This document shows, in pieces, positions 10,278-22,078 of a DNA stretch of 64,000 bases. The notes under the pieces were generated by a model. That model was not told where the DNA came from, ran no database searches, and saw only the letters and a program-made list of their open reading frames with translations. Origin of the DNA: Beroe ovata (taxonomy: Eukaryota > Ctenophora > Nuda > Beroida > Beroidae). The stretch spans positions 157,020 to 221,019 of the forward strand of contig CAMPET010000035.1 of NCBI GenBank assembly GCA_946803715.1. The letters are read 5' to 3'. The position numbers and the translations under genes were made by a program. Within the stretch, counting starts at the first letter, position 1; each line of letters starts with the position of its first letter.

Positions 10278-13200
10278 CTGTAGTACAGAGCAGTTGGACA
10301 GCTAATGGTTGCTGAGTTACAGTCAGGATGCATGTGTTGAATGAGGGCAATAGCTATTCCGTTGGATATCTTATCGAGTAGTGACATTGTCCCGTACACA
10401 AACGAGCCCGTCTCCTGCGGTAGCATCGCGTCGGTGTATGGAAAAATTATTATAGAGGATAATGCTAGAGATGAAACTATTTCAGGAGAATGGAATTATC
10501 TGAAGATAAGAATAAATGAGGTTTATGTGCACACGTTGCGCGCCCCTATTCTACTCTGTGAACTAAAAAGTCGTAGGCAGGTTGGGTCACGCAACTTGGG
10601 AACAGAGTGGTATACCGTGTGAATTCCAATGAGGTCAGCAGTCATGCTAAGTGACATGATCAGCATGATACTACCACCAGCTCCGACTAGAGCAGTTGCA
10701 CCATACGTTGAGCAGTAATGAACCGTGTCCTGCAAGGAGATAGATCGTGACTTTTTTAAATATCGCAGGGGTCGGAACAACTCCTACGAACAACTCCTAC
10801 GAACAACTCCTACGTCTATGCTATAGGTGTTCGAGATTTCAACTCGCAGACAGAAATGAGATCATCGAAAATTTGCACTTACTATTAGCAGAAATTTACA
10901 CAAGAACATTATATATCCAAAACTTTGCCCATAGTAGGAGGATAACAATTCGATCACATAGGAATAAGAACTCCACATTATGGGAATACCTGGTACTGGA
11001 ACCAGAAGGCGCTCCCGCCCACTAACACCGCCCCGCAGATATACGTGACCCTCTTCCCAAGGTACTTGTTGAGAGGACGAGTTAGGAAACTACCGATAAC
11101 GGAACAAATGAGCATCATTAGGGGGTAGTACGCGATACTCTCCTTCTTCAAGAAGATTGACTGAGTAAGGTAGATCGGGAGATACACTTGCGGCACATTG
11201 ACAGCCAATCGCGTAAACATGTACATTGCCCCGTTCTGAGGTGAAATGATGGGATCAGAGCAATGTTATTGCTGGAATGTTGGGAAATGGAGTCTTTCAA
11301 CGAAGACTGAAGTAACTTTAGAAGTTATCGGATGAGCGTTGCTCCCCCTACCAGATAGAACTTTTTCAGTTTGAACCAATCCCCGATGGTTCTCTGTGAG
11401 CGCTGAGGGTGGAGCAATGTTTCCTGCTCCTCGAGCTGAGCTCTCAGCTCCTCATCACTGGACTCTCTGACCGCAATGTGGAAAATAAGGGAGAACGTGA
11501 GTCCCACTCCAATCACTATAAATCCGAGATACTGAAATGGTGATAGGTTATAATTCCCATGAGACGTTAGCTCTGTGCAAATATGATCTGACTGATAAAT
11601 TTATTGTATGAGTAGTGTCAATTTGGCTGCTTCAAGAGTCGAGTCTGAATGCATAATGCTGTAAATACAGAATTTAATTCTTACGGAGAACGCCTTAGAG
11701 TCTCCAGGGCCCAGTGGTTCCATTCCTGATCCATATGTATGCAGTAGAAACCACATGAGAATATAGATGAAAATGCCACACGTAAACGTGAGACCAGATC
11801 TGAGGAATTTAGATGAATAATACACGCGCGCTGCTACCATACATGCGCGCGCGCGCCTTGTCGCACAAACGTTTTTGTAAACTGTTGCGTTGTTGTAACT
11901 GAAAATTGTCGCCGCGCTTCACACAGACTAAAATTCATTTTGGTACCGTACCACATAATGATATTGTTTGTGTAGAATACCACACATCACTCATCAGCAT
12001 CTTTATTCCTTTATTCAATCGTCAAGGATCGAGACTTTATGGTTGCTTGATGGTTATATTCATCGAGATTTGATGAACTAAAATATGGTGTCTTGGAATG
12101 ATGTCATGTAGAAAACAAATGACCGATAGGATTCAGGTATTCAGCATTATATTGCAATGTGACACATGACCAAGTAGTATCAAAAACAAGTTCGATTACA
12201 AAGTGGATTCAACGCTGTACATACGCCGCCCCAGACCCCCAATGCAGTTTTAGAAACTTTCAGCGATAATTAATCATGAACTCGTTCTAAAACCTCCAAA
12301 CAGGGAGGATACTGCTACTTACGAACCCATACCAGATACCCTGTATAAGCTACAAGCATGTGATCCGGGTATGACTCTTTTTCAATTGATTATTTCATTT
12401 AATTGAACATATTACATATGTACTAAAAGTACAGTTCCAGGATTGAAACATGAATGCTCATTTCGCACGAGGGATCATACGTACGTATGGGAGACCAAAC
12501 ATTTTAAATGCATGGCAAGGATCCAATGCTCATAGGGGCACGGTTATTGGAATTTATCGACTTTCGCTTTTTACTTCACACATAGCCTCTTGGAGTCTGG
12601 ACTGATCATTGATTCCTTGTCATTCCTGTGCTATCACTGTTATGAAAGTATGAATATGCCGTTATCCAGCCTTGCTATTCGCCCTATGTTGGTGAAGTTT
12701 CTAGAAAATGTACATTACGTGTACTCATACATATGGAAATGGTTTGACGTAGTTCTATTAAATTAAGTTAAATTCTGCTTTCAACGCTCAAAGAGCAGGA
12801 GGTTCAAGCTTACATGGACGCTGGTCCGTGTAACATATTAACATGATAAACAGTTTTGCAGTCCTTGTAAACTTTCCTCAGAGTAAGAGAGCTAAATCCC
12901 ACCGTGGCCCATCATGTGACTCCACTTTTACCCGAATTCAGCTAAAATTTCACGTAAAAACACGACCGATGAACGTCACTACTCACTTGCTGATAACAAG
13001 CAGGTTATGAAGTGGACGTAACAGGTAATCTGAAACCGCAAGAACGCTAGTTGGAACAACAGGTGAAATACAGGAATTACAGACAGGGGTCGCCTTGCGA
13101 AGAAAATGGGTTTATGATGTGCTGTAATACACAGAGTTTTCGGTGAAGGTGACTGCCAAAAAGCTTGTGGTATATGGTACGCCTCATAACGAGGGGTGGC

Positions 13201-14602
13201 TTGACTTGGTACCTCAATAGTTTTGAACAGTGTGTAGCTATACTTAACTACCAACTATACTGCCAACATTACTATCGAATAAACATTTACAACTAACACT
13301 TTTTGAAAAGCCAATTTAGCAATTTCTGAACATTGTGTGTACTATTTCTAAATATCGTATAAGAACAACCTCATGTCGATCACTGAAAACGCACACTTAC
13401 CTCACTGCGTTAAGGAAAACTATTTTCTTTTTACATACTGTCAGAACAGGAATCAGGGAAAGGTGGGCTATCTGGGTACTGGCCCACCCAAACTGGAACA
13501 GCAGTATGAATATACTGAAATTACGATTCATGAATATCCGTGCAGTGGGTACATGGAAAAGTGAGGGTTTCTGCAATTTGTATGAATACAGACTGAATGG
13601 AGAGTAGGAAATGCATTCGGCCTTGTCCAACCAGTACTTACCAGGGATTCCTTCACGAAGTACTTTGGAAGGCATTAGGAATTCCTACATGGTGTGTCTT
13701 AGCTCCATTCTGAAATTCCTAAATGTCTTCTTAAGTATTCCGTGAAGGAGTCCCAGATATAAAGATAATAGGAGGCAGCAAATGTCGAAATAATGATATA
13801 TCATGAGGTGAAACTCACCCGTAGTAAGTTTGCTGGACAGCCTCACTCTTATCCTCACATCCCAAGCATTTATTGAACACAAATGCAAAGGATACGGCAA
13901 CACAAATGGTTCCAATGAGATGCCATGTCTTCCTCTTACCGTATCTCGAATTTATTTTGTCAATGGCAACACCAACCAGGGTAGTTGCTAACCCATCTCC
14001 AACCTAAACACGATAAGTCAACATCAATGCTTTATAATCAGCTCAAACAGTTGCAATATCACATAGAGATTGCAGCTGTAATATAGATTGTGTACAGGTG
14101 CAATGAGTTAGCAGTATTCTTCAAGTGATAATTAGCAATATAAGATAACTCGTAAGAGATGGGAATGAGAATGTGATTATTGCTGCAGCAACCTTTAACA
14201 TGCACCTGGTGATGGTATGATACATTGAGTGATGAGTGTTAACTCAACTAAATTACACCAAACATTTACAACTACCATGTTAACACTAATCGATAGGAAC
14301 TAATAAATCCTAGATAACCTGCCCTATGAGCATGAGTACTCCAGCAAAGTCTTTGGACTGTTTCTGGACATCAGTGAGATAAATGATCAGATAAGTGAAC
14401 CAGCAAGAAGCACAAAGATCATTTAGTATATGACCAACAGAGTAACTGAAGAGTAGATCAGTGAAATAGAGTCAAAGAAAAGAATTCATGGAATCAAATC
14501 ACTCTTTACCAGCTCAAGGACTGTGATAACTTACCCAAATTGAGCGACAAAACTCAAAGGCGTCCTTTCTAATCCGCTATAGACACCACTGATTGAATCC
14601 AT
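10278..14602 (-). CDS. MFSD12: MFSD12 lysosomal/melanosomal transporter homologue
   Basis: Nine exons join in phase: 14602-14535, 14445-14319, 14003-13819, 13514-13401, 11799-11685, 11531-11352, 11235-10990, 10729-10616, 10414-10278, giving about 428 residues. Blocks match human MFSD12 in order: [18 protein letters not shown] (TM1), [63 protein letters not shown] and [17 protein letters not shown]. In mammals MFSD12 is an MFS protein needed for cysteine import into melanosomes and lysosomes. The ATG is 3 nt after an ATTATCAG acceptor. The exon for the last membrane helix was not found: after ALYYR the frame reads through to a stop at 10163 without a hydrophobic stretch, so the 3' end is uncertain. 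The 13400-11800 intron is unusually long (1.6 kb). Confidence 0.9.
10536..10612 (+). mobile_element. Family A element fragment within an MFSD12 intron
   Basis: Contains GCACACGTTGCGCGCCCC, TTCTACTCTGTGAACTAAAA and GGTTGGGTCACGCAACTTGG, matching the copy at 60780-60895. Its end lies only a few bases from the splice donor that closes the exon 10729-10616. Confidence 0.65.
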
Positions 14603-14869
14603 TATCTGATAATCTTTAACTGTGCTCAATACATTCCACCTAATTTTGGCAGAACAGTATAAAGGTAACACAAAACTGCAGTTCAATAAGTATATCAGTG
14701 ATCAATACTGGAATAGTTTCTGGAATAGTTTCTCGGTTCCATTGCTTTTAAATATTCAAATTGTATCACCCTATTCTCCAAATAACTAGGGGTTTCTGTC
14801 CTTGAAATAATTTCTTGAGAAACATTCCAAAAGAAGGCATCTGAAAAAAGCCCATTTCTCTAAGACTCA

Positions 14870-16160
14870 GATTAAAATTTTTGAAGATTTTAACTTTACT
14901 TGAACTTCTGACATAAGAGGGAAGTTTGTTCCATAATATTCAGACTCTCTCAGAAAAAAAATCCGGTGAATCTTTCTAACACTACTAGGTACACTATTTG
15001 ACAATGAGGACAGAATATTACTTCTAAGTGAACCAAATCTGAAGATATGCTTTAAACCACTCATATATATAAGTTTCAACAAGGTCACCAGGATGGTGAC
15101 GTTCATCCAGTGTAGCAAGCTGTAGATGCCCTAGCCTCTCCGAGTACAGTAACTGGCCCATGCCATCAATCATTCTGATGAAGAGCCTCTGGACCCCCTT
15201 GAGCCCAAGTATTAGAGACCAGTTTCGGTGCTCACGAAAAGGGTTCCACACTTGCACTCCATACTCAAAGTGTGGCCTTATCAAAGCTCTGTGTATTCTG
15301 AGCATGCCATTCTTTTCTCTCAGAGTACCTATAATTTCTCAAAACCCAACATATCATTTGATTACACTTACTAATGCAATTACTCAGCTGATCATTCCAA
15401 AGGAGGGAATCTGAGATGAGAATCCCCAGATCTTTTTCTTGGCCAGTTTGTTCTAAACTCCTATTATTTAGTATGTAGACCCATTGAGGGTTGGAATTCC
15501 GAATTATGATTAACATGCACGACCTTACATTTCAATTGATTGAAACGAAGTAATCATAGCTGTTCCCATTTCTCTGATTGAAGTAAATCATCTTGTATAG
15601 AACTTGCATTCTTTGCTCTACCAATTAATTCCAAATCATCTGCAAAGAGTTTGACCACACTCTGAGGCAAATCATTGATAAATAAAATGAAAAGTGATGG
15701 CCCCAGTGGAACTCCAGATATTACCTACCTTAATGACTGAAGAGAACTTACCATTAACTGAAACTCGCATACTCCTATCACTGAGAAAGCATTTCAAGAA
15801 ATTCAATAATTTACCCTGTATACCCAATGCTTCATTGCTTCTTATTTGTATAAAAGTCGATAGTGGGGAACAGCATCAAATGCTTTGGAGAAATCAAGGA
15901 ATAGGATGTCAACTGAGTCCCCCTCTTCCAACATTCTTATAACTGCATCTCAAGGTCTCAAGTAAATAAGTAAGACAAGAAACCATGCTGATAACTGATG
16001 TTTTGATATTTTACTGTTAAGAAACTAAACAGTTTGCATAGAATAGCTGTTCATGAAACTGGTCAATAGTTTGAAGCTTTGGATTTCGATCAAGATTCCA
16101 GATTTGAACAGAGCAATAACCGTTGCAGTCTTCCACACATGTCACATTAAGGTAATGTTC
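14870..16160 (-). pseudogene. Degenerate non-LTR (CR1/L2/Jockey-like) reverse transcriptase
   Basis: Conserved RT blocks appear in the right order on the minus strand but in different frames with stops between. They are WKTATVIALFKSG (~16110), FLDFSKAFDAVPH (~15880), SGVPLGPSLFILFINDLP (~15690), the catalytic FADDLELIG (~15640), LGILISDSLLWNDQL (~15410) and RPHFEYGVQVWNP (~15250). The tail has VKLKSSKI. The 5' part (endonuclease) is absent. This is a dead, 5'-truncated insertion about 270 bp upstream of the MFSD12 start. Confidence 0.85.
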
Positions 16161-16365
16161 CTGTATCCTTCTGATAAAGTTCGAAAAGTGCATCAACAAA
16201 GTTGATGTCCTTTGACAATTGACAATGAAGATAAGAGTCTTGTGCGATAAACGCGAGCGCAGATAAATTCGAGTTTCGGTGCGTGTTTGGCGCAACCAAA
16301 AAGGTGCCCACATATCACATTTTTCCCGAATGAAAGTTTTCCAAGAAACATGAAATAAACACTTG

Positions 16366-16485
16366 CCGGATGTTATCTGTCCACTGTTTCTTGTGCGCGC
16401 ACCTTAGAGCTTCATCGAACGCCTTTATAGGCCTTCGATGAAATGAAGGCGCGCGCGCCGCGCCGCGGCCTCGCGCAATTCAAGA
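16366..16485. mobile_element. Family B element fragment
   Basis: Contains GCCGGATGTTATCTGTCCACTG, CTTCATCGAACG and CCTTCGATGAAATGAAGGCG followed by GC-rich palindrome, the same blocks as the fuller copies at 16542-16653 and 57516-57643. Confidence 0.55.
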
Positions 16486-16541
16486 ATTTTACATTCAGAT
16501 GATCCATCAGGCAAACAAACACAGAGACACAGAGTTATTGC

Positions 16542-16653
16542 AATTGTCAGATGCTACCTGACCTGTTTGAGTTTCAGTGTTTTCGAGCGCGCGCCTCCAT
16601 CGAAGGCGGCGCGCGCGAGAAACAGGTCAAAAGGTCAGGTAACATCTGACAAC
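16542..16653. mobile_element. Foldback MITE (family B), about 112 bp
   Basis: Inverted termini TTGTCAGATGCTACCTGACC and the reverse complement of TTGTCAGATGTTACCTGACC enclose a CGAAGG/CGCGCG palindromic core. No convincing target-site duplication is seen here. There is no coding capacity. Confidence 0.75.
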
Positions 16654-17150
16654 AAAGTTTTACTCAGGAAAATGTGGCCATCACTTTGATACTAAATAAT
16701 AATATGTGCATGTGCATATCTATCGATGAAAATTAAAACTCATTTTGAGTGTGATCGTGACCTCCATACCATAATATTAATTTTAAGGCCGACCACCAGT
16801 CACTCATTCAGTTCATTCACTGAGTAAAATCAGGTTGAAAAAGGACAAGTACCACGGAGAAACAGCGGCAAGTGAACAGAAACATGAACAATAAAATTAA
16901 ATAGTGCATTTATAGTGCAATGCTGATGACAATATTCACGTCTTTACCGTAATGGCGTTAATATTGTCAATACTGAATATTGTCAATGTCAGTGCAGCAG
17001 CAATGTTCATTGTATTTGTTCTAGCGAGTGCTTACTTGCCGACTTGCCGAATGTTATCTGTTCACTTGCCGCTGTTTCTCTCGCTTGGCAATGATTACGA
17101 ATCGATTCACAAGAAACAATTGATCTCTCACATATTTTGTACTTAAACTT

Positions 17151-17223
17151 GTAGGGCGTTTCCCTACCGTCGGCAGTCGGCACCGAGTAATAGTAACTCT
17201 GCTACGGGTAAAATCCCGCCAGC
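17151..17223 (+). mobile_element. Decayed family C relative
   Basis: Starts CTTGTAGGGCGTTTCCCTACCGTCGG and ends GGTAAAATCCCGCCAGCAG, internal blocks shared with the 5913-6003 element. Similar TTGTAGGGTGTTTCCCT starts occur at about 4208 and 5152. Confidence 0.5.
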
Positions 17224-19000
17224 AGTTAATTATAATATGTCAAATATCTTTGAGTTTGAAAATGAAATGAAAGAGTCTTTATTGATAATGATATTCATTT
17301 CCTCCTCTGTACTCTGCAGGGATTTCCTAATTATTCTACCTTCACCAACACACAAGCATACACATACCACTACCATAGTCAAACATTTAGAAACATGATA
17401 ACTGCTAGGCAACCCACAACATACTGATCCACGGGCTGATATCGGTAAACGGGAGATAGGTATCACTATCACTAGCAGGAAGTGAAAGATGGGTGGTTCA
17501 AAGTCAAGTCTTAGTCTTCTTGACGAGTTAAGCTGGTTCTCTTCGAAGCGAAGTTCGATCCGTCCTGAAAAGTATTCGACGTAAAATAGGATGCTAAATA
17601 ACTTCTGCCCACTTCTTTATTGTTTAAATGTGGAACTAAATTTCAAACTTAAAGCTATTGTATTGAAGGGATTTCAAAAAAAAGGTTTTTAAGTATGACA
17701 CACATATTCATTATCGCTATGACTAAGTGACAAACATTCCAAATTGATTGCATTGTTATAGTCATAGTGTTGGAAGTTCTACAAGTACTATTCCAGGCCT
17801 ATGATCGCTGGTACAATGCCGCGAATTCAAAACAAATCCCATGTGCATGGTTGATAGCTACCACCTCATTTTCTATCGTGATTAATTGCGACTCTCACTC
17901 GGAAACTAATATTGACCCTCAGTCTCATGACTCTGAACTTTCGGGTCACTGATGCACTTTCTGTGTCAAGATCAGTGGACAGAATCTGTTGTCAGTGTTG
18001 CTATCAGAGTATCTGCGTGCAGATCGACACTCAGACGGGGTCCGGACTCTACGGCGGAGGACTGTACGACTGATAAAAACCTCACTCAGCTTCTGTTGAA
18101 GAGTCTTCACTGAAGACATGCATTCCTGCAACTCAGTCTACCTCCATACGGACAGTCTCAGGCACTTCCGCATGGAAACCGGTTCGGGAAACAAGTTTAC
18201 ATGAGATAAATCCTGATAATTCAATTTCTACAAGTACAAGATAAGAATCTCGTAGCATGAACCAAATCGGCTTATTCAACGTAATTGCTGTTCAGTAAAC
18301 TTGTCAAGTTTAATCATATTCCTTATTATCGAGATTGCTGTTAGATATCATTTATAATAACTACCTTAACCTATAGCAGCTACCTATTATAGCAGACTGA
18401 TATCTTGCTCATCTTCTAAATCTCACCTGTTTAACCTAAAACCATAACACGGATCATTTGATCAACCCTAGAAGCATCATATTTCCCAGTTCCCTGATTC
18501 TAAGTCTGATTATTGATATTATCAGCAATTTTAGTTGCAGTGAGACATGGTTTGAGAGGTCACGTGGGCTACAATCAATTACCACGAACCGTGATTGTGC
18601 AATTCAATTCCGATATCCAATTATTATGACCTCTCCCCTACTTCTTATCTATAAATTACCAGGAAACATTCTGATCGGGTGAAAAATGGAAATTCGCCAA
18701 AATCGCAGTTCCACATTCCTCGCAATCGCAGCTTGTTGAATTTGTCTCATAAATACTCTTCGAGTGGTTTGATTTATCATTTTTCCTGATCATCCTCGCG
18801 AATGAAAATAAGACGCGACATCGTGCCTTTTTCCAAGATATTTGGATTGTTTCTGGGAAATTTCACGATAGCTTATCGACTGCCATCGTCTTTATGATTA
18901 TTGATAAGGAAGATACAATTCGTATCATTACCAGAAAGAGAATTCTTCCAAAATTCACGTACTTTTCGAAAGCTCTATTCCATTTGTATTCCCAGATAAC
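17224..19000. other. Intergenic, no gene seen
   Basis: AT-rich spacer before the MFS transporter. Only short frames without domains or splice context are present. Confidence 0.5.
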
Positions 19001-19023
19001 AAGGAATAAGCTTCTTCAGGGTC

Positions 19024-20469
19024 ATGTCGGAGGAGGGTAGCCCTGATGAGACGAGCTTCCTGACCGACTATGTCGACGGCAAGAAGACTATTGCCGAGGG
19101 CAAAGGAAGGAACATCAATGAGGCTCTTGAGGGCGCAGGGTGCGGATTCGGTACCATACTCTACACACTGGGATCATTCCTATTCTGCTGTTTGCAGGGT
19201 TCGGAGGTAGTGATCATGGCTATCGTGGGTCCAGTGGTGAAATGTGATTGGGACCTCGGCTCTTTCTCTCTGAGTGTCCTGCAGTTGAGCACCAACTTCG
19301 CCATGATGTGCTCCTCGGGACTGATGTCTCCGTTAGGGGACAGGTTTGGCCGGCGTCCAATGGCCCTCATAGGTGCAATAGGGGTGATAATCACGGGGAT
19401 TATGTGTGCTTTTACCAAAGCTTACTGGCAGTTCCTGACCCTCAGATTGGTAATGGGGCTCTTCTTCGGACTTGGCACCCCACCAGCTGTAGTACTCAGC
19501 GGAGAGATTCCTCCAAAAAGATACAGAGCACTTGCCACATCTGGGTTCTCATTGGCGTGGGGAGTGGGAGTTTCAATCAGCGGGGCAATCGCTTACTTCG
19601 TGATGGAACCGTATGGGTGGCGAGGTCTGGTTCTGGGCATTCCAATAGCCTTCTCCCCTTGCGTACTCCTCCTAGCCTGCATCAGGGACTCCCCTAGGTA
19701 CGACTACTATAGTGGTGATGTGGAGAAAGCAGAGAAAACCATCAAGCAGCTGTACAGACTGAATGGAAAAGGCAATGTGGACATTAAGCTCAAAGATGTA
19801 GAAACCCCACTTTCTGCTCATGAAGTAGGTTTAGGAACCACGTACAGAATCCTCCAGAAAACTGACAATATCAGGAACACGGTGTTCATCATCCTGCTAG
19901 GAGTTTCCTCTTACTTCTGCTACTACTTCTTCGCTTACATCATGCCCCGACTTCTAAACGAAGGGTACTGCAGCAGCGGATCGGGAGTGGTGGTACAGCA
20001 GAATCCCTGTGAGTTTGACAAGAGCACCCTGCTCAGCATTGAGATGATTAACATAGCCGAGCCTGTGGGTCTCATCATCACTCTGTTCCTACTGGAGAGC
20101 ATCGGACGGAGGAAGGCATTCATGGGAGCTGCTGTCCTCACTTTCCTCCTCCCTACAGCCACATATTTCTGTGTTAACCACGCATACCTCCTCTCCTCAC
20201 TCCTCTTCATCTATGCCTCCATAGCAGGATTTGCCCTAGCACCGATGGTTCTGGTCAATGAATACATGCCCACAGTGATCAGGTCCTACATGACGTCACT
20301 AGAGGCAGTGTCAGCATGGGGCGGGGCTATCATTGCAATATTCGGGGCAGAGTATGCGTTCAATGTAAATCCTAGGCTAGTTCTGGGAATACTGCAGTTT
20401 GCAGCACTTGTAGCTGCCGGCTGCCTGGCTATGTTGAGAAGAGAGACCGGCGGGCAGGATCTCACATGA
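19024..20469 (+). CDS. MFS transporter, SVOP/SLC22-like, 481 aa
   Basis: Single intronless frame; the ATG is 4 nt after a GCTTCTTCAG acceptor. Twelve hydrophobic segments are visible. The MFS signature between TM2 and TM3 is intact (GDRFGRRP, residues ~103-110), its repeat in the second half is LESIGRRKAF, and RDSPRY after TM6 corresponds to the PESPRW motif of SLC2/SLC22/SV2 relatives. The length suits SVOP or SLC22 proteins, and the absence of the large extracellular loop of true SLC22 members favours an SVOP-like assignment. The substrate cannot be deduced; family members carry organic ions or are vesicular. No same-strand neighbour is close. Confidence 0.85.
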   Translation: MSEEGSPDETSFLTDYVDGKKTIAEGKGRNINEALEGAGCGFGTILYTLGSFLFCCLQGSEVVIMAIVGPVVKCDWDLGSFSLSVLQLSTNFAMMCSSGLMSPLGDRFGRRPMALIGAIGVIITGIMCAFTKAYWQFLTLRLVMGLFFGLGTPPAVVLSGEIPPKRYRALATSGFSLAWGVGVSISGAIAYFVMEPYGWRGLVLGIPIAFSPCVLLLACIRDSPRYDYYSGDVEKAEKTIKQLYRLNGKGNVDIKLKDVETPLSAHEVGLGTTYRILQKTDNIRNTVFIILLGVSSYFCYYFFAYIMPRLLNEGYCSSGSGVVVQQNPCEFDKSTLLSIEMINIAEPVGLIITLFLLESIGRRKAFMGAAVLTFLLPTATYFCVNHAYLLSSLLFIYASIAGFALAPMVLVNEYMPTVIRSYMTSLEAVSAWGGAIIAIFGAEYAFNVNPRLVLGILQFAALVAAGCLAMLRRETGGQDLT

Positions 20470-22078
20470 TTTGGACACACCGTCACGGGCACTCTCACCA
20501 CACTGTACATTATTGAACCCTGAGCTTAACAAAAACCCAAAACTTATTCACTATGTTTGTTATTGATGATCAGAACACAATTATTTACCTATTTTACGAT
20601 TGTTTGAATTTGATAATTTTGAGAATTTAATATGAATTTGCGATTGTGAATTATTCGCCAGAGCTCGTTCTTTGATTCAATGACAATTATGACATGAGAT
20701 TATGCCAATTTTTTATTCCCAATTTAAATATACGATCAAGAGGATCAAAATATGATTTCATATTCTAAAGGACTATAAGTATGAGTGAGTTAGGTTTTCT
20801 CCAAGACGAAGTGCAATACTATACAAATTAAAAATTAAATGCTACAATTATTTCATCCCCATTTCTCGTTTTGTTTCCCGTCATAAATCCCATAAATCAT
20901 CCAAATGTATTTTTCAATATGGCCACAAAATGGTAATGGTCGTGTCATCACGTGTGTTATTGTAAAATGTAAGGGGGAGGGAGTGGGAGGGTAAATACCT
21001 GATTCATATTGCTAGTTGAGGATACTAAAGCTGACTGTAGGACGTGTACTGGGTTTTCAGTCACAAGAGGGGGGGGGCGAGAGAGTTCGAAGTTGACGCC
21101 ACATCTTGCTGATAACAGACATGCGTGTGTCTCTTCCTGAAACCGATAATAACCTTGTCATAACCTGTTTATTCCTTGAAATGAAGGACGTTCCTGGATA
21201 TTCATGTTATCAGCTACTGGAATATATATGGCTTCCCATATTACTCACATGTCTTCATATATTCATGAGTCGTTCTATTGACTCTTATCGAGCTCTCATC
21301 CAAAGTCAGTCATCGGTCTTTAGTCATCCATATCAATCAAAGTCATCTATCTCCATAAGTCACAGTTGACGGCCATGATGTGTATTGTACTATTGTGTAC
21401 ATTGTATAAATACTAAGGCCATAGGACCTAAAAATATGACAAGTTAGTGTTACAGAGGTTTTTGATTGCTAAAATAAGGAAGGAAACTTCTGTCAAAGAA
21501 TCAAAGTTATCGGAAAGTTGCAGTGAGAATGGACAGTTAAGTGGACACGTATAGTTATACGGATCTGCACTGAGTACAGACTACAGCTGTTATAGATAAA
21601 TCAAATACACCTGAGTCCAATTCAGCATTTTACACTATCAAACAGTATTGAACTATCGAAATTAAAAAGCCTAATCCACTGATTAATTAATAACACCTAA
21701 CCTCATCTCAACTAAACTACCGGTTTTTACATAACTACAAACATGATTGAAAACAATGTCTACCGCACACGTGGCGTGTTCACTATAATAACTGGTCACT
21801 GGTTTCTGCAGTGCCCCGTACTAGGGGCAAATGCTGTAATATATCAACATAATATTGTATTGTACGCTGGTGCATACCCATCCACATTATGTGCACACCC
21901 TGGGTGTGCACCGTGCATCAGCGCTAGAAATGGGGGCGGGATATAGCGTGACATGGGCATCGGCCAAAAAACAGGTATGCACCATACAATAACCTTTCTG
22001 ATTGCAAATCAAAATACATGTGAAATTAAAAACAGATCTAAACAAACCAAATTAAGAGAACAGAAATGATAACGATTA
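20470..22078. other. Intergenic, convergent 3' region
   Basis: Spacer between two convergent transporter genes. It holds a G9-containing purine run near 21070 and a near-perfect palindrome GTGCACACCCTGGGTGTGCAC at about 21890. No gene was recognised. Confidence 0.5.

Noticed and set aside
13020-13254. Extra MFSD12 exon between 13401 and 11799
   Set aside because: The exons at 13401 and 11799 already join in phase (AG|A = Arg) and match human MFSD12 without a missing segment.
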